Of a stretch of 64,000 nt of DNA, positions 33,009 to 42,001 are shown one piece after another. This DNA is from Thermus thermophilus HB8 (GTDB lineage: Bacteria; Deinococcota; Deinococci; Deinococcales; Thermaceae): the NCBI RefSeq assembly GCF_000091545.1, contig NC_006461.1, forward strand, positions 62,001-126,000. The letters run 5' to 3'. Within the stretch, counting starts at the first letter, position 1. Each line of letters begins with the position of its first letter. The position numbers and the translations under genes are program-made. The notes below the pieces were generated by a model. That model saw nothing but the letters and a program-made list of their open reading frames with translations, was not told the DNA's origin and searched no databases.

Positions 33009-34411
33009 TCCTGGCGGTCCTTCTACCGGTGGTCTTCGGGGCCCTGCTCCTTTTGGGCCTGCCCCGGGCCCTCGGGGTTTTGGGGGCGGGGCTTTCCTTC
33101 CTCCTCAACCTCTACCTCTTCCTCACCCACCCGGGCGGGGTGGCCCACGCCTTCCAAGCCCCCCTCCTCCCCGGGGCGGGGGTGTACTGGGCCTTCGGTC
33201 TAGACGGGCTTTCCGCGCTTTTCTTCCTCACCATCGCCCTCACCGTTTTCTTAGGGGCTTTGGTGGCGAGGGTGGAAGGGCGCTTCCTGGGCCTCGCCCT
33301 CCTCATGGAGGGGCTTCTCCTCGGCCTCTTCGCCGCCCGGGACCTCCTCGTCTTCTACGTCTTCTTTGAGGCCGCCCTCATCCCCGCCCTCCTCATGCTC
33401 TACCTCTACGGGGGGGAGGGGCGGACGCGGGCCCTCTACACCTTCGTCCTCTTCACCCTGGTGGGCTCCTTGCCCATGCTCGCCGCCGTCCTCGGGGCCA
33501 GGCTCCTCTCGGGCAGCCCCACCTTCCTCCTGGAGGACCTCCTCGCCCACCCCCTCCAGGAAGAGGCCGCCTTCTGGGTCTTCCTGGGCTTCGCCCTGGC
33601 CTTCGCCATCAAGACGCCCCTCTTCCCCCTCCACGCCTGGCTTCCCCCCTTCCACCAGGAAAACCACCCTTCGGGCCTCGCCGACGCCCTCGGCACCCTT
33701 TACAAGGTGGGGGTCTTCGCCTTCTTCCGCTTCGCCATCCCCTTGGCCCCTGAGGGCTTCGCCCAGGCCCAGGGCCTCCTCCTCTTCCTGGCGGCCCTCT
33801 CCGCCCTCTACGGCGCCTGGGTGGCCTTCGCCGCCAAGGACTTCAAGACCCTCCTGGCCTACGCCGGGCTTTCCCACATGGGGGTGGCGGCCCTGGGGGT
33901 CTTCTCGGGCACGCCGGAAGGGGCCATGGGGGGGCTATACCTCCTGGCGGCAAGCGGGGTCTACACCGGGGGGCTCTTCCTCCTCGCGGGAAGGCTTTAC
34001 GAGCGGACGGGCACCCTGGAGATCGGGCGCTACCGGGGCCTGGCACAAAGCGCCCCGGGCCTCGCCGCCTTGGCCCTCATCCTCTTCCTCGCCATGGTGG
34101 GCCTCCCCGGGCTTTCCGGCTTCCCCGGGGAGTTTCTGACCCTCCTCGGGGCCTACAAGGCAAGCCCCTGGCTTGCCGCCTTGGCCTTCCTCTCCGTGAT
34201 CGCCTCCGCGGCCTACGCCCTCACCGCCTTCCAGAAGACCTTCTGGGAGGAGGGAGGGTCCGGGGTGAAGGACCTCGCGGGGGCGGAGTGGGGCTTCGCC
34301 CTGCTTAGCGTCCTCGCCCTCCTCCTCATGGGGGTCTTCCCCGGCTACTTCGCCCGGGGGCTCCACCCTCTGGCGGAGGCCTTCGCCAAGCTTCTTGGAG
34401 GTGGCGCATGA
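33002..34411 (+). CDS. nuoM: NADH:quinone oxidoreductase subunit M (Nqo13), antiporter-like
   Basis: A 469-residue antiporter-like proton-pumping subunit. The essential Glu is in [16 protein letters not shown], the channel Lys in [20 protein letters not shown], and the second-half Lys in [19 protein letters not shown]. The start is GTG at 33002 inside the end of nuoL. Fourteen hydrophobic helices are expected from the family. Confidence 0.96.
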
Positions 34412-35691
34412 CCCTGGCGATCCTCGCGGTCTTCTCCGTGGCCTTGACCCTTCTCGGTTTCGTCCTCCCGCCCCAGGGCGTGAAGCGGGCCACGCTCCTG
34501 GGCCTGGCCCTGGCCCTCGCAAGCCTCCTCCTCACCTGGGGGAAGCCCTTCGCCTTCGGGCCCTACGCGGTGGACGGCGTCTCCCAGGTCTTCACCCTCC
34601 TCGCCCTCCTGGGGGCCTTGTGGACCGTGGGCCTCGTGCGCTCGGGGCGGTTTGAGTTCTACCTCCTCGTCCTCTACGCCGCCTTGGGCATGCACCTCCT
34701 CGCCTCCACCCGGCACCTCCTCCTGATGCTCGTGGCCCTCGAGGCCCTCTCCCTCCCCCTCTACGCCCTCGCCACCTGGCGCCGGGGGCAGGGCCTCGAG
34801 GCCGCCCTCAAGTACTTCCTCCTGGGGGCCTTGGCCGCCGCCTTCTTCCTCTACGGGGCGGCCCTCTTCTACGGGGCCACGGGGAGCCTCGTCCTGGGCG
34901 CCCCCGGGGAAGGCCCCCTCTACGCCCTGGCCCTGGGCCTGCTCCTCGTGGGCCTGGGCTTTAAGGCGGCCCTCGCCCCCTTCCACTTCTGGACCCCCGA
35001 CGTCTACCAGGGAAGCCCCACCCCCGTGGTCCTCTTCATGGCCACCTCGGTGAAGGCCGCGGCCTTCGCCGCCCTCCTCCGGGTGGCCGCACCCCCCGAG
35101 GCCCTCGCCCTCCTCGTGGCCCTCTCCGTGGTGGTGGGGAACCTGGCGGCCCTGGCGCAGAAGGAGGCCAAGCGGCTTCTCGCCTACTCCTCCATCGCCC
35201 ACGCCGGGTACATGGCCCTCGCCCTCTACACCGGAAACGCCCAGGCCCTGGGCTTCTACCTCCTCACCTACGTCCTGGCCACGGGCCTCGCCTTCGCCGT
35301 CCTAAGCCAGATCTCCCCGGACCGGGTGCCCCTGGAAGCCCTCCGGGGCCTCTACCGGAAAGACCCCCTCCTGGGCCTCGCCTTCCTGGTGGCCATGCTT
35401 TCCCTGCTGGGCCTGCCGCCCCTCGCGGGCTTTTGGGGCAAGTACCTGGCCTTCGCCGAGGCGGCCCGGGCCGGGGCCTGGGGGGTCTTGGTCCTGGCCC
35501 TCGTCACCAGCGCCGTGAGCGCCTACTACTACCTCGGGCTCGGGCTTGCCGTCTTCGCGCGGCCCGAGGAGACCCCCTTCCGCCCAGGCCCTCCCTGGGC
35601 CCGGGCCGCGGTCGTGGCCGCCGGGGTCCTCCTCCTCGCCTTGGGGCTCCTCCCCGGCCTCGTCCTCCCCGCCTTGGCCGCGGGGGGTTAA
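34408..35691 (+). CDS. nuoN: NADH:quinone oxidoreductase subunit N (Nqo14), antiporter-like
   Basis: A 427-residue antiporter-like subunit and the last gene of the operon. The proton-channel Glu is in MLVALEALSLPLYALA, the Lys in GLGFKAALAPFHFWTPDVYQ, and the second Lys in QKEAKRLLAYSSIAHAGYM. Its stop codon TAA lies inside a perfect inverted repeat that separates the operon from argS. Confidence 0.96.
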   Translation: MTLAILAVFSVALTLLGFVLPPQGVKRATLLGLALALASLLLTWGKPFAFGPYAVDGVSQVFTLLALLGALWTVGLVRSGRFEFYLLVLYAALGMHLLASTRHLLLMLVALEALSLPLYALATWRRGQGLEAALKYFLLGALAAAFFLYGAALFYGATGSLVLGAPGEGPLYALALGLLLVGLGFKAALAPFHFWTPDVYQGSPTPVVLFMATSVKAAAFAALLRVAAPPEALALLVALSVVVGNLAALAQKEAKRLLAYSSIAHAGYMALALYTGNAQALGFYLLTYVLATGLAFAVLSQISPDRVPLEALRGLYRKDPLLGLAFLVAMLSLLGLPPLAGFWGKYLAFAEAARAGAWGVLVLALVTSAVSAYYYLGLGLAVFARPEETPFRPGPPWARAAVVAAGVLLLALGLLPGLVLPALAAGG

Positions 35692-35702
35692 GATAACCCC
35701 CT
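35683..35702 (+). other. Inverted repeat at the nuoN-argS junction
   Basis: GGGGGTTA and TAACCCCC form an 8-bp perfect stem with an AGA loop. It contains the nuoN stop codon and a TAAGAT hexamer nine bases before argS. It may be a terminator of the operon, an argS promoter element, or both. Confidence 0.45.
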
Positions 35703-35703
35703 G

Positions 35704-37482
35704 ATGCTACGGCGCGCGCTGGAAGAGGCCATCGCCCAGGCCCTAAAGGAGATGGGGGTTCCGGTCCGCCTCAAGGTGGCCCGGGCCCCCAAGGACAAAC
35801 CGGGGGACTACGGCGTCCCCCTTTTCGCCTTGGCCAAGGAGCTGCGGAAGCCCCCCCAGGCCATCGCCCAGGAGCTCAAGGACCGGCTTCCCCTGCCCGA
35901 GTTCGTGGAGGAGGCCGTCCCCGTGGGGGGGTACCTGAACTTCCGCCTCCGCACCGAGGCCCTCCTCCGGGAGGCCCTCCGCCCCAAGGCCCCCTTCCCC
36001 AGGCGGCCCGGGGTGGTCCTGGTGGAGCACACCTCGGTGAACCCCAACAAGGAGCTCCACGTGGGCCACCTGCGCAACATCGCCCTGGGGGACGCCATCG
36101 CCCGCATCCTGGCCTACGCGGGCCGGGAGGTTTTGGTCCTCAACTACATTGACGACACGGGCCGCCAGGCGGCGGAGACCCTCTTCGCCCTCCGCCACTA
36201 CGGCCTCACCTGGGACGGGAAGGAGAAGTACGACCACTTCGCCGGCCGGGCCTACGTCCGCCTGCACCAGGACCCCGAGTACGAGAGGCTCCAGCCCGCC
36301 ATTGAGGAAGTCCTCCACGCCCTGGAGCGGGGGGAGCTCAGGGAGGAGGTGAACCGGATCCTCCTCGCCCAGATGGCCACGATGCACGCCCTGAACGCCC
36401 GCTACGACCTCCTCGTCTGGGAGTCCGACATCGTCCGGGCGGGGCTCCTCCAGAAGGCCCTCGCCCTCCTGGAGCAAAGCCCCCACGTCTTCCGCCCCCG
36501 GGAGGGGAAGTACGCCGGGGCCCTGGTCATGGACGCGAGCCCCGTGATCCCGGGCCTCGAGGACCCCTTCTTCGTCCTCCTGCGCTCCAACGGCACGGCC
36601 ACCTACTACGCCAAGGACATCGCCTTCCAGTTCTGGAAGATGGGCATCCTGGAGGGCCTCCGCTTCCGCCCCTACGAGAACCCCTACTACCCCGGCCTCC
36701 GGACGAGCGCCCCCGAGGGGGAGGCCTACACCCCCAAGGCGGAGGAGACCATCAACGTCGTTGACGTGCGCCAAAGCCACCCCCAGGCCCTGGTGCGGGC
36801 CGCCCTGGCCCTCGCGGGCTACCCCGCGCTTGCGGAGAAGGCCCACCACCTGGCCTACGAGACCGTCCTCCTGGAGGGGCGGCAGATGTCGGGGCGGAAG
36901 GGGCTTGCCGTGAGCGTGGACGAGGTGCTGGAGGAGGCCACCCGGAGGGCCCGGGCCATCGTGGAGGAGAAGAACCCCGACCACCCCGACAAGGAGGAGG
37001 CGGCGCGGATGGTGGCCCTGGGGGCGATCCGCTTCAGCATGGTCAAGACCGAGCCCAAGAAGCAGATTGACTTCCGCTACCAGGAGGCCCTCTCCTTTGA
37101 AGGGGACACCGGCCCCTACGTCCAGTACGCCCACGCCCGGGCCCACAGCATCCTGCGCAAGGCGGGGGAGTGGGGAGCGCCGGACCTCTCCCAGGCCACC
37201 CCTTACGAGCGGGCCCTGGCCCTGGACCTCCTGGACTTTGAGGAGGCGGTGCTGGAGGCGGCCGAGGAGAGGACCCCCCACGTCCTCGCCCAGTACCTCC
37301 TGGACCTCGCGGCGAGCTGGAACGCCTACTACAACGCCCGGGAAAACGGCCAGCCCGCCACCCCCGTCCTCACCGCCCCTGAGGGGCTGAGGGAGCTCCG
37401 CCTAAGCCTCGTCCAGAGCCTGCAAAGGACCCTGGCCACGGGCCTGGACCTCCTCGGCATCCCCGCGCCTGAGGTAATGTAA
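35704..37482 (+). CDS. argS: Arginyl-tRNA synthetase
   Basis: A 592-residue class I synthetase. The N-terminal tRNA-binding domain (about 1-95, with AKELRKPPQAIAQELKDRL) precedes the HIGH-type motif HTSVNPNKELHVGHLRN. The KMSKS-type motif is EGRQMSGRKGLAV, with MSGRK. The C-terminal helical anticodon-binding domain ends in LDLLGIPAPEVM. It lies 12 bases after nuoN but probably has its own promoter. Confidence 0.96.
   Translation: MLRRALEEAIAQALKEMGVPVRLKVARAPKDKPGDYGVPLFALAKELRKPPQAIAQELKDRLPLPEFVEEAVPVGGYLNFRLRTEALLREALRPKAPFPRRPGVVLVEHTSVNPNKELHVGHLRNIALGDAIARILAYAGREVLVLNYIDDTGRQAAETLFALRHYGLTWDGKEKYDHFAGRAYVRLHQDPEYERLQPAIEEVLHALERGELREEVNRILLAQMATMHALNARYDLLVWESDIVRAGLLQKALALLEQSPHVFRPREGKYAGALVMDASPVIPGLEDPFFVLLRSNGTATYYAKDIAFQFWKMGILEGLRFRPYENPYYPGLRTSAPEGEAYTPKAEETINVVDVRQSHPQALVRAALALAGYPALAEKAHHLAYETVLLEGRQMSGRKGLAVSVDEVLEEATRRARAIVEEKNPDHPDKEEAARMVALGAIRFSMVKTEPKKQIDFRYQEALSFEGDTGPYVQYAHARAHSILRKAGEWGAPDLSQATPYERALALDLLDFEEAVLEAAEERTPHVLAQYLLDLAASWNAYYNARENGQPATPVLTAPEGLRELRLSLVQSLQRTLATGLDLLGIPAPEVM
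37475..37480 (+). promoter_or_regulatory. Leaderless -10 element (TAATGT) for the HtrA-like protease gene
   Basis: TAATGT, at the very end of argS, is six bases before the ATG at 37487. Confidence 0.4.
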
Positions 37483-37486
37483 GCCC

Positions 37487-38533
37487 ATGCGGGCCCTTCT
37501 CCTCCTAGCCCTCCTCCTGACCCTGGTCCTGGGGCAGCGCCTGGTCGCCCCCGAGGAGGTGGCCCGGGCCCAGGTGATCCAAAAGGCCCTCCCCGCGGTG
37601 GTGCGCGTCCAGGGAAGCGCCCTCTCCCCCGGAGGGGAGGACGTGGTGGGCACGGGCTTCTTCGTGGGGCCGAGCCGGGTGGTCACCAACTACCACGTGA
37701 TCCGGGACCTCAAGGACCTCACCGTCCGGCTCGCCGACGGAAGGACGTTTCTCGCGGAGCGCTACGCCGTGGACCCCGGGATTGACCTCGCCCTCCTCAC
37801 CGTCCGGGGGGCGCGGGCCCCCGGGGTGCTGGCCTTCGCCCAGGTGGAGGCGAGGCGCCTCCCCCTGGGGATGGGGGTGGTCCTGGTGGGCTTCCCCTAC
37901 GGCCAGGGGCCCCTGGCCTCCTTCGGCATCCTCTCGGGGGTGGGCCCCCTGGAGGTTCCCCTGCCGGACCCGAGCGTGGGAACCGAAGTGGGGGAGTACC
38001 TCTTCACCGACGCCCCCCTCACCGTGGGGAACTCGGGAAGCCCCCTGCTCAACCTCCAGGGCGAGGTGGTGGGCCTCGTGGCCGACGTCATCGGGGGGCC
38101 GGCCGGGATCGGGGGCATCGGCGTGGCCGTGCCCGGGGACCTGGTGGCCCAAAGCATCGCCGACCTGGAGCGCTTCGGCCTCCCCCAAAGGGGATGGCTC
38201 GGGGCCAGCCTCATCAGCCTGGACGAACTCCCCCCCGTCCTCCTCCGGGCCGTGGGCCTCACCTCCACCCAGGGGGCGATGGTGGACCGGGTGGAGCCGG
38301 GAAGCCCCGCGGCCAGGGCCGGCCTCAAAGGGGCCCAGCGGGACACCCAGGGGAGGCTCCTCGCCCTGGGGGACGTGATCCTGGCCGTGGACGGGGTGGC
38401 GGTGAAGGACAAGGCGGACGTCGTCCGCCTGGTGGCCCAGCGCCGCCCCGGGGACCGGGTCCGCCTCACCCTCTGGCGGGACCGGAGGCGGCTGGAGGTC
38501 ACCGTGGTCCTGATGGCCCGGCCGCGGGAGTGA
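37487..38533 (+). CDS. Secreted trypsin-like serine protease with PDZ domain (HtrA/DegP-like)
   Basis: A 348-residue exported protease. A signal peptide covers residues 1-16 (MRALLLLALLLTLVLG). The catalytic triad is visible as His in VVTNYHVI, Asp in PGIDLALLTV and Ser in TVGNSGSPLLNL. A PDZ domain follows (about 235-345), with VEPGSPAARAGLKG and LGDVILAVDGVAV. It resembles HtrA-family envelope quality-control proteases with a single PDZ domain. Its product acts outside the cytoplasm. It probably forms an operon with murE, five bases downstream. Confidence 0.9.
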   Translation: MRALLLLALLLTLVLGQRLVAPEEVARAQVIQKALPAVVRVQGSALSPGGEDVVGTGFFVGPSRVVTNYHVIRDLKDLTVRLADGRTFLAERYAVDPGIDLALLTVRGARAPGVLAFAQVEARRLPLGMGVVLVGFPYGQGPLASFGILSGVGPLEVPLPDPSVGTEVGEYLFTDAPLTVGNSGSPLLNLQGEVVGLVADVIGGPAGIGGIGVAVPGDLVAQSIADLERFGLPQRGWLGASLISLDELPPVLLRAVGLTSTQGAMVDRVEPGSPAARAGLKGAQRDTQGRLLALGDVILAVDGVAVKDKADVVRLVAQRRPGDRVRLTLWRDRRRLEVTVVLMARPRE

Positions 38534-38537
38534 GGCC

Positions 38538-39986
38538 ATGCCCACCTTGAAGGAGCTCTTCGCCCTCTTCGGGAAGGAAGCCCCGGAGGTGCCCGTCAGG
38601 GGCCTCACCCTGGACTCGAGGCGGGTGGAGCCCGGCTTCGTCTTCGTGGCCGTACCCGGGGTTCCCCTCCCCCACCGGAAGCCCCTGGACGGGCACGACT
38701 TCGTCCCCGAGGCCCTGGCCCGGGGGGCGGTGGCCGTGGTGGGGGAAAGGCCCCTCGCCCTCCCCGTCCCCTACCTCCAGGTGGCCGACGGCCGCCAGGC
38801 CCTCGCCCTCCTGGCCCGGCGCTTCCACGGGGAGCCGGACCGGAAGCTCCTCCTCGTGGGGGTCACGGGGTCCAAGGGCAAGAGCACCACGGCAAGCCTC
38901 CTCCACCACCTCCTAAAGCGGGCCCAGGGCGGAAGCGCCCTCCTCTCCACCGTGGGCCTCCGCCTGGGCGAGGAGGCCCGCCCCCCCGTGGGCCACTTCA
39001 CCACCCCGGAAGCCCCCGAGGTCTACGCCTTCCTCCGGGAGGCGGCGGACCGCGGCCTGAAAAGCGCCGTGCTGGAGGTCTCCAGCCACGCCCTGGCCCT
39101 GAAGCGGGTGGAGGGCCTCACCTTCCGGGTGGGGGTCTTCGTGAACTTCTACCCCGACGACCACCTGGACTTCCACGGCACCGCCGAGGCCTACTTCCGG
39201 GCCAAGGCCCTCCTGGTGGAGCGGTCGGACCTCGCCGTCCTCGCCCGTAGCCTCCCCCACTTCCCCCGGCTCGCCCAGAGGCCCCACCTGAGCTTCGGGG
39301 AGGGAGGGGAGGTCTATGCGGAGGGGCTTCGGGAAACCCCGGAGGGCCTGGCCTTCCGCCTCCACACCCCCTGGGGGTCAGGGGAGGCCTTCTTGCCCCT
39401 CCTCGGGGCCTACAACCTGGAAAACGCCCTCGCCGCAAGCGCCGCCGCCCTGGCCCTGGGGGTGGGCCTCGAGGCGGTGCTGGAGGGCCTCGCCACCTTC
39501 CCCGGGGTGCCGGGCCGGATGGAGGTGGTCCTCAAGGCCCCCTTCCGCGTGGTCATTGACTTCGCCCACACCGGGAAGAGCCTGGAGGCCGCCCTGAAGA
39601 CCCTCCGCCCCACCACCCCGGGGAGGCTCCTTTTGGTGGTGGGGGCGGCCGGGGAGCGGGACCCCCAGCGGCGCGTGGACATCGGCCGGGTGGCGGCCCG
39701 CCTCGCGGACAAGACCTTCTTCACCGAGGAGGACCACCGGGGCGAGGACCTCTTCGCCATCCTGGAGGCCATGGCCCAGGCGGCCCGGGCCGAGGGCGGG
39801 GTCTACGAGCTCGTCCCCGACCGGGAGGAGGCCATCCTCAAGGCCATCCTCGAGGCCCGCCCCGGGGACACGGTCCTGCTCGCCGGCAAGGGGCACGAGG
39901 CCACCTTGGAGCGGGGCCAGGTGGCCCTGCCCTGGAACGAGCGGGAGGCCGCCCTCAAAGCCCTCCGGGCGCGGGGGCTTCCCTGA
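38538..39986 (+). CDS. murE: UDP-N-acetylmuramoyl-tripeptide synthetase MurE
   Basis: A 482-residue Mur ligase that adds the third amino acid to the peptidoglycan precursor. The P-loop is GVTGSKGKSTTAS, EVSSHALALKRV is the carbamate/metal region, NFYPDDHLDFH and GRMEVV follow, and the C-terminal domain has GAAGERDPQRR. The amino-acid selectivity position, DNPR in diaminopimelate enzymes, reads EEDHRGED here. Thermus peptidoglycan contains L-ornithine, so this is likely an ornithine-adding enzyme. It sits a few bases after the protease and overlaps the end of the convergent TetR gene. Confidence 0.92.
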   Translation: MPTLKELFALFGKEAPEVPVRGLTLDSRRVEPGFVFVAVPGVPLPHRKPLDGHDFVPEALARGAVAVVGERPLALPVPYLQVADGRQALALLARRFHGEPDRKLLLVGVTGSKGKSTTASLLHHLLKRAQGGSALLSTVGLRLGEEARPPVGHFTTPEAPEVYAFLREAADRGLKSAVLEVSSHALALKRVEGLTFRVGVFVNFYPDDHLDFHGTAEAYFRAKALLVERSDLAVLARSLPHFPRLAQRPHLSFGEGGEVYAEGLRETPEGLAFRLHTPWGSGEAFLPLLGAYNLENALAASAAALALGVGLEAVLEGLATFPGVPGRMEVVLKAPFRVVIDFAHTGKSLEAALKTLRPTTPGRLLLVVGAAGERDPQRRVDIGRVAARLADKTFFTEEDHRGEDLFAILEAMAQAARAEGGVYELVPDREEAILKAILEARPGDTVLLAGKGHEATLERGQVALPWNEREAALKALRARGLP

Positions 39987-40572
39987 CCAGCATCCCCTCG
40001 AGGAGGAGCCTGAGGTTCTTCTCCAGCTCCTCGGCCAGGTCCCGCCCCGGGGTGTAGGCGGCCCAGCGCAGGGCGGAGAGGAAGTAGAGGTCGGCCAAGG
40101 TGCGGCCCATGCGCTCCAGGGAGAAGTCCTGGCGCAGCACCCCCTGCTCCCTAAGGGGCTTCAGGATCTCGGCGATCAGGTCCCCCAGGGGCAAGGCCTC
40201 AAAGGCCGCCCGGGCCCGCACGGGGTCGGGGTTGAGGAGCTCGTAGAACATGGGCAGGAGGAGGTCCTTCTCCCGCGCCGTCCCCTCGGCCAGGACGCGG
40301 AAGAGGTGGCGCAGGACCTCCACGGGCTCCCTGCCCTGGGCGAGGAGGCGCCGCACCTCCTCCCGCAGGCCGGCGAGGAGCTGGCTCCCGTAGTCCAGAA
40401 GCACCGCCTCCTTGTAGGGGTAGTAGTTGAAGAAGGTGCCCCGGGAGACGTGGGCCGCCTTGGCGATCTCCGTGGCCGTGGTCTCCTGGAAGCCCCGGTT
40501 GCGGAAAAGCTCCATGGCGGCGCGGAAGATCCGCTCCCGCCGCCTTTTTTTCTGGTACTCGCGCACGGCCAT
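39955..40572 (-). CDS. TetR-family transcriptional regulator (possibly the fatty-acid regulator FadR of Thermus)
   Basis: A 205-residue repressor. The N-terminal helix-turn-helix is TATEIAKAAHVSRGTFFNYY at residues about 32-51, after the typical RRERIFRAAMELFRNRGF helix. The C-terminal ligand-binding domain is all-helical with LLPMFYELLNP and LADLYFLSALRWAAY. From memory, a TetR repressor of fatty acid degradation genes called FadR is encoded in this neighbourhood in T. thermophilus HB8; I cannot confirm identity here. A TAGACT -10 element lies seven bases upstream of the ATG. Confidence 0.88.
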   Translation of the reverse strand: MAVREYQKKRRRERIFRAAMELFRNRGFQETTATEIAKAAHVSRGTFFNYYPYKEAVLLDYGSQLLAGLREEVRRLLAQGREPVEVLRHLFRVLAEGTAREKDLLLPMFYELLNPDPVRARAAFEALPLGDLIAEILKPLREQGVLRQDFSLERMGRTLADLYFLSALRWAAYTPGRDLAEELEKNLRLLLEGMLVREAPAPGGL

Positions 40573-40577
40573 GGCAC

Positions 40578-41081
40578 CTAGTCTACAAGGAGAATTGGCC
40601 GCCCCATCCAGGCCCCCAGGGCCTCGAGGAGGTAAAGCCCCCCCCGGGTCGTGTAGACCCGCCCTTCCCGGTGCCAGGGGGAGGCCACCACCCGGTGGCC
40701 CCGGGCCTCGAGGCCAAGCCCGGAAGGGGCCGCCACCGCCTCGGGAAGCCTGCCCGCCTCCTCCAGAAAGAGGTGGGCGTTGAAGCCCACGAAGACGGCC
40801 TCCAAGCCCTCCCAGACCTCCTCCAGGAAGGCCAGGTAGGCGGGGTCCCGGGCCCTCTCCCTAGGCCGCCTCGCCCCCGGGATCACCAGGGCCCTAGGCT
40901 GTGGGGCCGCGGGGAAGGCGTAGGTGGGGGTCCAGACGGAGCCCGCGAGGGCCAAGGTGCCCTTCCGCCCCTTGGCCACGGTGTAGGCGGGAAGCCCGAG
41001 GCGCCTCGCCGCCTCCAAGGCCAAGGCCGCCTCCAGCTCGCTGAACTCCGGGAGCAAAAGGACCGCGAGGGCCTTCTCCAT
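40578..41081 (-). CDS. DJ-1/PfpI-like (GATase1-like) protein without the nucleophilic cysteine
   Basis: A 167-residue protein with the flavodoxin-like DJ-1/PfpI fold: ALAVLLLPEFSELEAALALE at the N-terminus (with the conserved acidic residue), ALVIPGARRPRERA for the second strand and the VGFNAHLFLEEAG elbow. At the elbow the family's Cys is replaced (FVGFNAH), so protease, glyoxalase or deglycase activity is unlikely. Its ATG follows the stop of the nitronate monooxygenase gene directly, indicating an operon. Function unknown. Confidence 0.7.
   Translation of the reverse strand: MEKALAVLLLPEFSELEAALALEAARRLGLPAYTVAKGRKGTLALAGSVWTPTYAFPAAPQPRALVIPGARRPRERARDPAYLAFLEEVWEGLEAVFVGFNAHLFLEEAGRLPEAVAAPSGLGLEARGHRVVASPWHREGRVYTTRGGLYLLEALGAWMGRPILLVD
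40580..40585 (-). promoter_or_regulatory. -10 element (TAGACT) for the TetR gene
   Basis: Minus-strand TAGACT, overlapping the stop of the DJ-1-like gene, is seven bases before the ATG at 40572. Confidence 0.4.
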
Positions 41082-41936
41082 TCACGGAAGCCCGGCCTTC
41101 GCCGCCCGGTACTCCTCCACCAGGCGGGCCACCACCTCCTTGGCCGAGGGGATCTCCCGGATGAAGGCCACCCCGTGCCCGGCGGAGTAGACCTCCTTCC
41201 AGGCCTTCCCCCCGCCCTGACGGAACCGCTCCAGGGACTCCCTGAGGAAGTTGGCGGGCACCCCGGTGACCTCGGGGGTGTACTCTATGTCCTCCGGCTG
41301 GGCGCGCAGGAGGGCCTCCTTGTACTCCAAGGGCGCCCCCGACTCCAGGGTGGCGATGAAGCGGGTGCCGATGTAGACCCCGTCCCCCAGGGCCAAGGCC
41401 GCGAGGACCTGCCTCCCCGTGGCGATCCCCCCGGCGATGAGGACGGGCACCCCGAGCTCCTCCCTAAGCCAAGGCCCGAGGACGAAGGGGCTCACCCTCC
41501 CGGCGTGCCCCCCGGCCCCGCAGGCCACGGCCACCAGGGCGTCCGCCCCGGCCTCCACCGCCTTCCTCCCGTGCCTCAGGCCCACCACGTCGCACCAGAC
41601 CACGCCGCCGTAGGCCTTGACCCGCTCCACCACCCGGGTGGGGTCCCCCAGGGAGGTGACCACGAGGGGAACCCGGCGCTCCACCACCGCCTCCAGGTCC
41701 TCCTCGAGGCGGGGGTTGCCCTTCAGGATGAGGTTCACCCCGAAGGGCACCCCTTCAGGGAAGCTCTCCAGGAACTCCCGGAAGGCCTGGTGGGTGCGGA
41801 AGTTGAGGCTGGGGATCACCCCGATCCCCCCGGCCTCGGCCACCGCCTGGAGGAGGGGCGCGTTGGACACCAGGAACATGGGCGCGGCCACGATGGGGTA
41901 GCGGATGCCCAGCATGCGGGTGATGGCGGTCTCCAT
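41082..41936 (-). CDS. Nitronate monooxygenase (2-nitropropane dioxygenase family)
   Basis: A 284-residue FMN-dependent TIM-barrel enzyme. Family blocks are RYPIVAAPMFLVSNA at the N-terminus, GVNLIL, VVWCDVVGLRHGRKAVEAGADALVAV, GGHAG and VLIAGGIATGRQVLAALALGDGVYIGTRF for the phosphate site. It oxidises alkyl nitronates such as propionate 3-nitronate; enoyl-reductase-like relatives cannot be excluded. A TAAAAT -10 element is six bases before the ATG. It heads the operon with the DJ-1-like gene and possibly the TetR gene. Confidence 0.86.
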   Translation of the reverse strand: METAITRMLGIRYPIVAAPMFLVSNAPLLQAVAEAGGIGVIPSLNFRTHQAFREFLESFPEGVPFGVNLILKGNPRLEEDLEAVVERRVPLVVTSLGDPTRVVERVKAYGGVVWCDVVGLRHGRKAVEAGADALVAVACGAGGHAGRVSPFVLGPWLREELGVPVLIAGGIATGRQVLAALALGDGVYIGTRFIATLESGAPLEYKEALLRAQPEDIEYTPEVTGVPANFLRESLERFRQGGGKAWKEVYSAGHGVAFIREIPSAKEVVARLVEEYRAAKAGLP

Positions 41937-41942
41937 GGGGGA

Positions 41943-41948
41943 ATTTTA
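41943..41948 (-). promoter_or_regulatory. Leaderless -10 element (TAAAAT) for the nitronate monooxygenase operon
   Basis: Minus-strand TAAAAT is followed by six bases and the ATG at 41936. Confidence 0.55.
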
Positions 41949-42001
41949 CCAGGTCCAAAAGGCCCTTCAAGGAGCTTTCCCAAAGGGCTTGCCCTCGTTT
42001 C

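Noticed and set aside
40578..41081. Annotation as an active DJ-1 deglycase or PfpI protease
   Set aside because: The nucleophilic cysteine is absent from the elbow.
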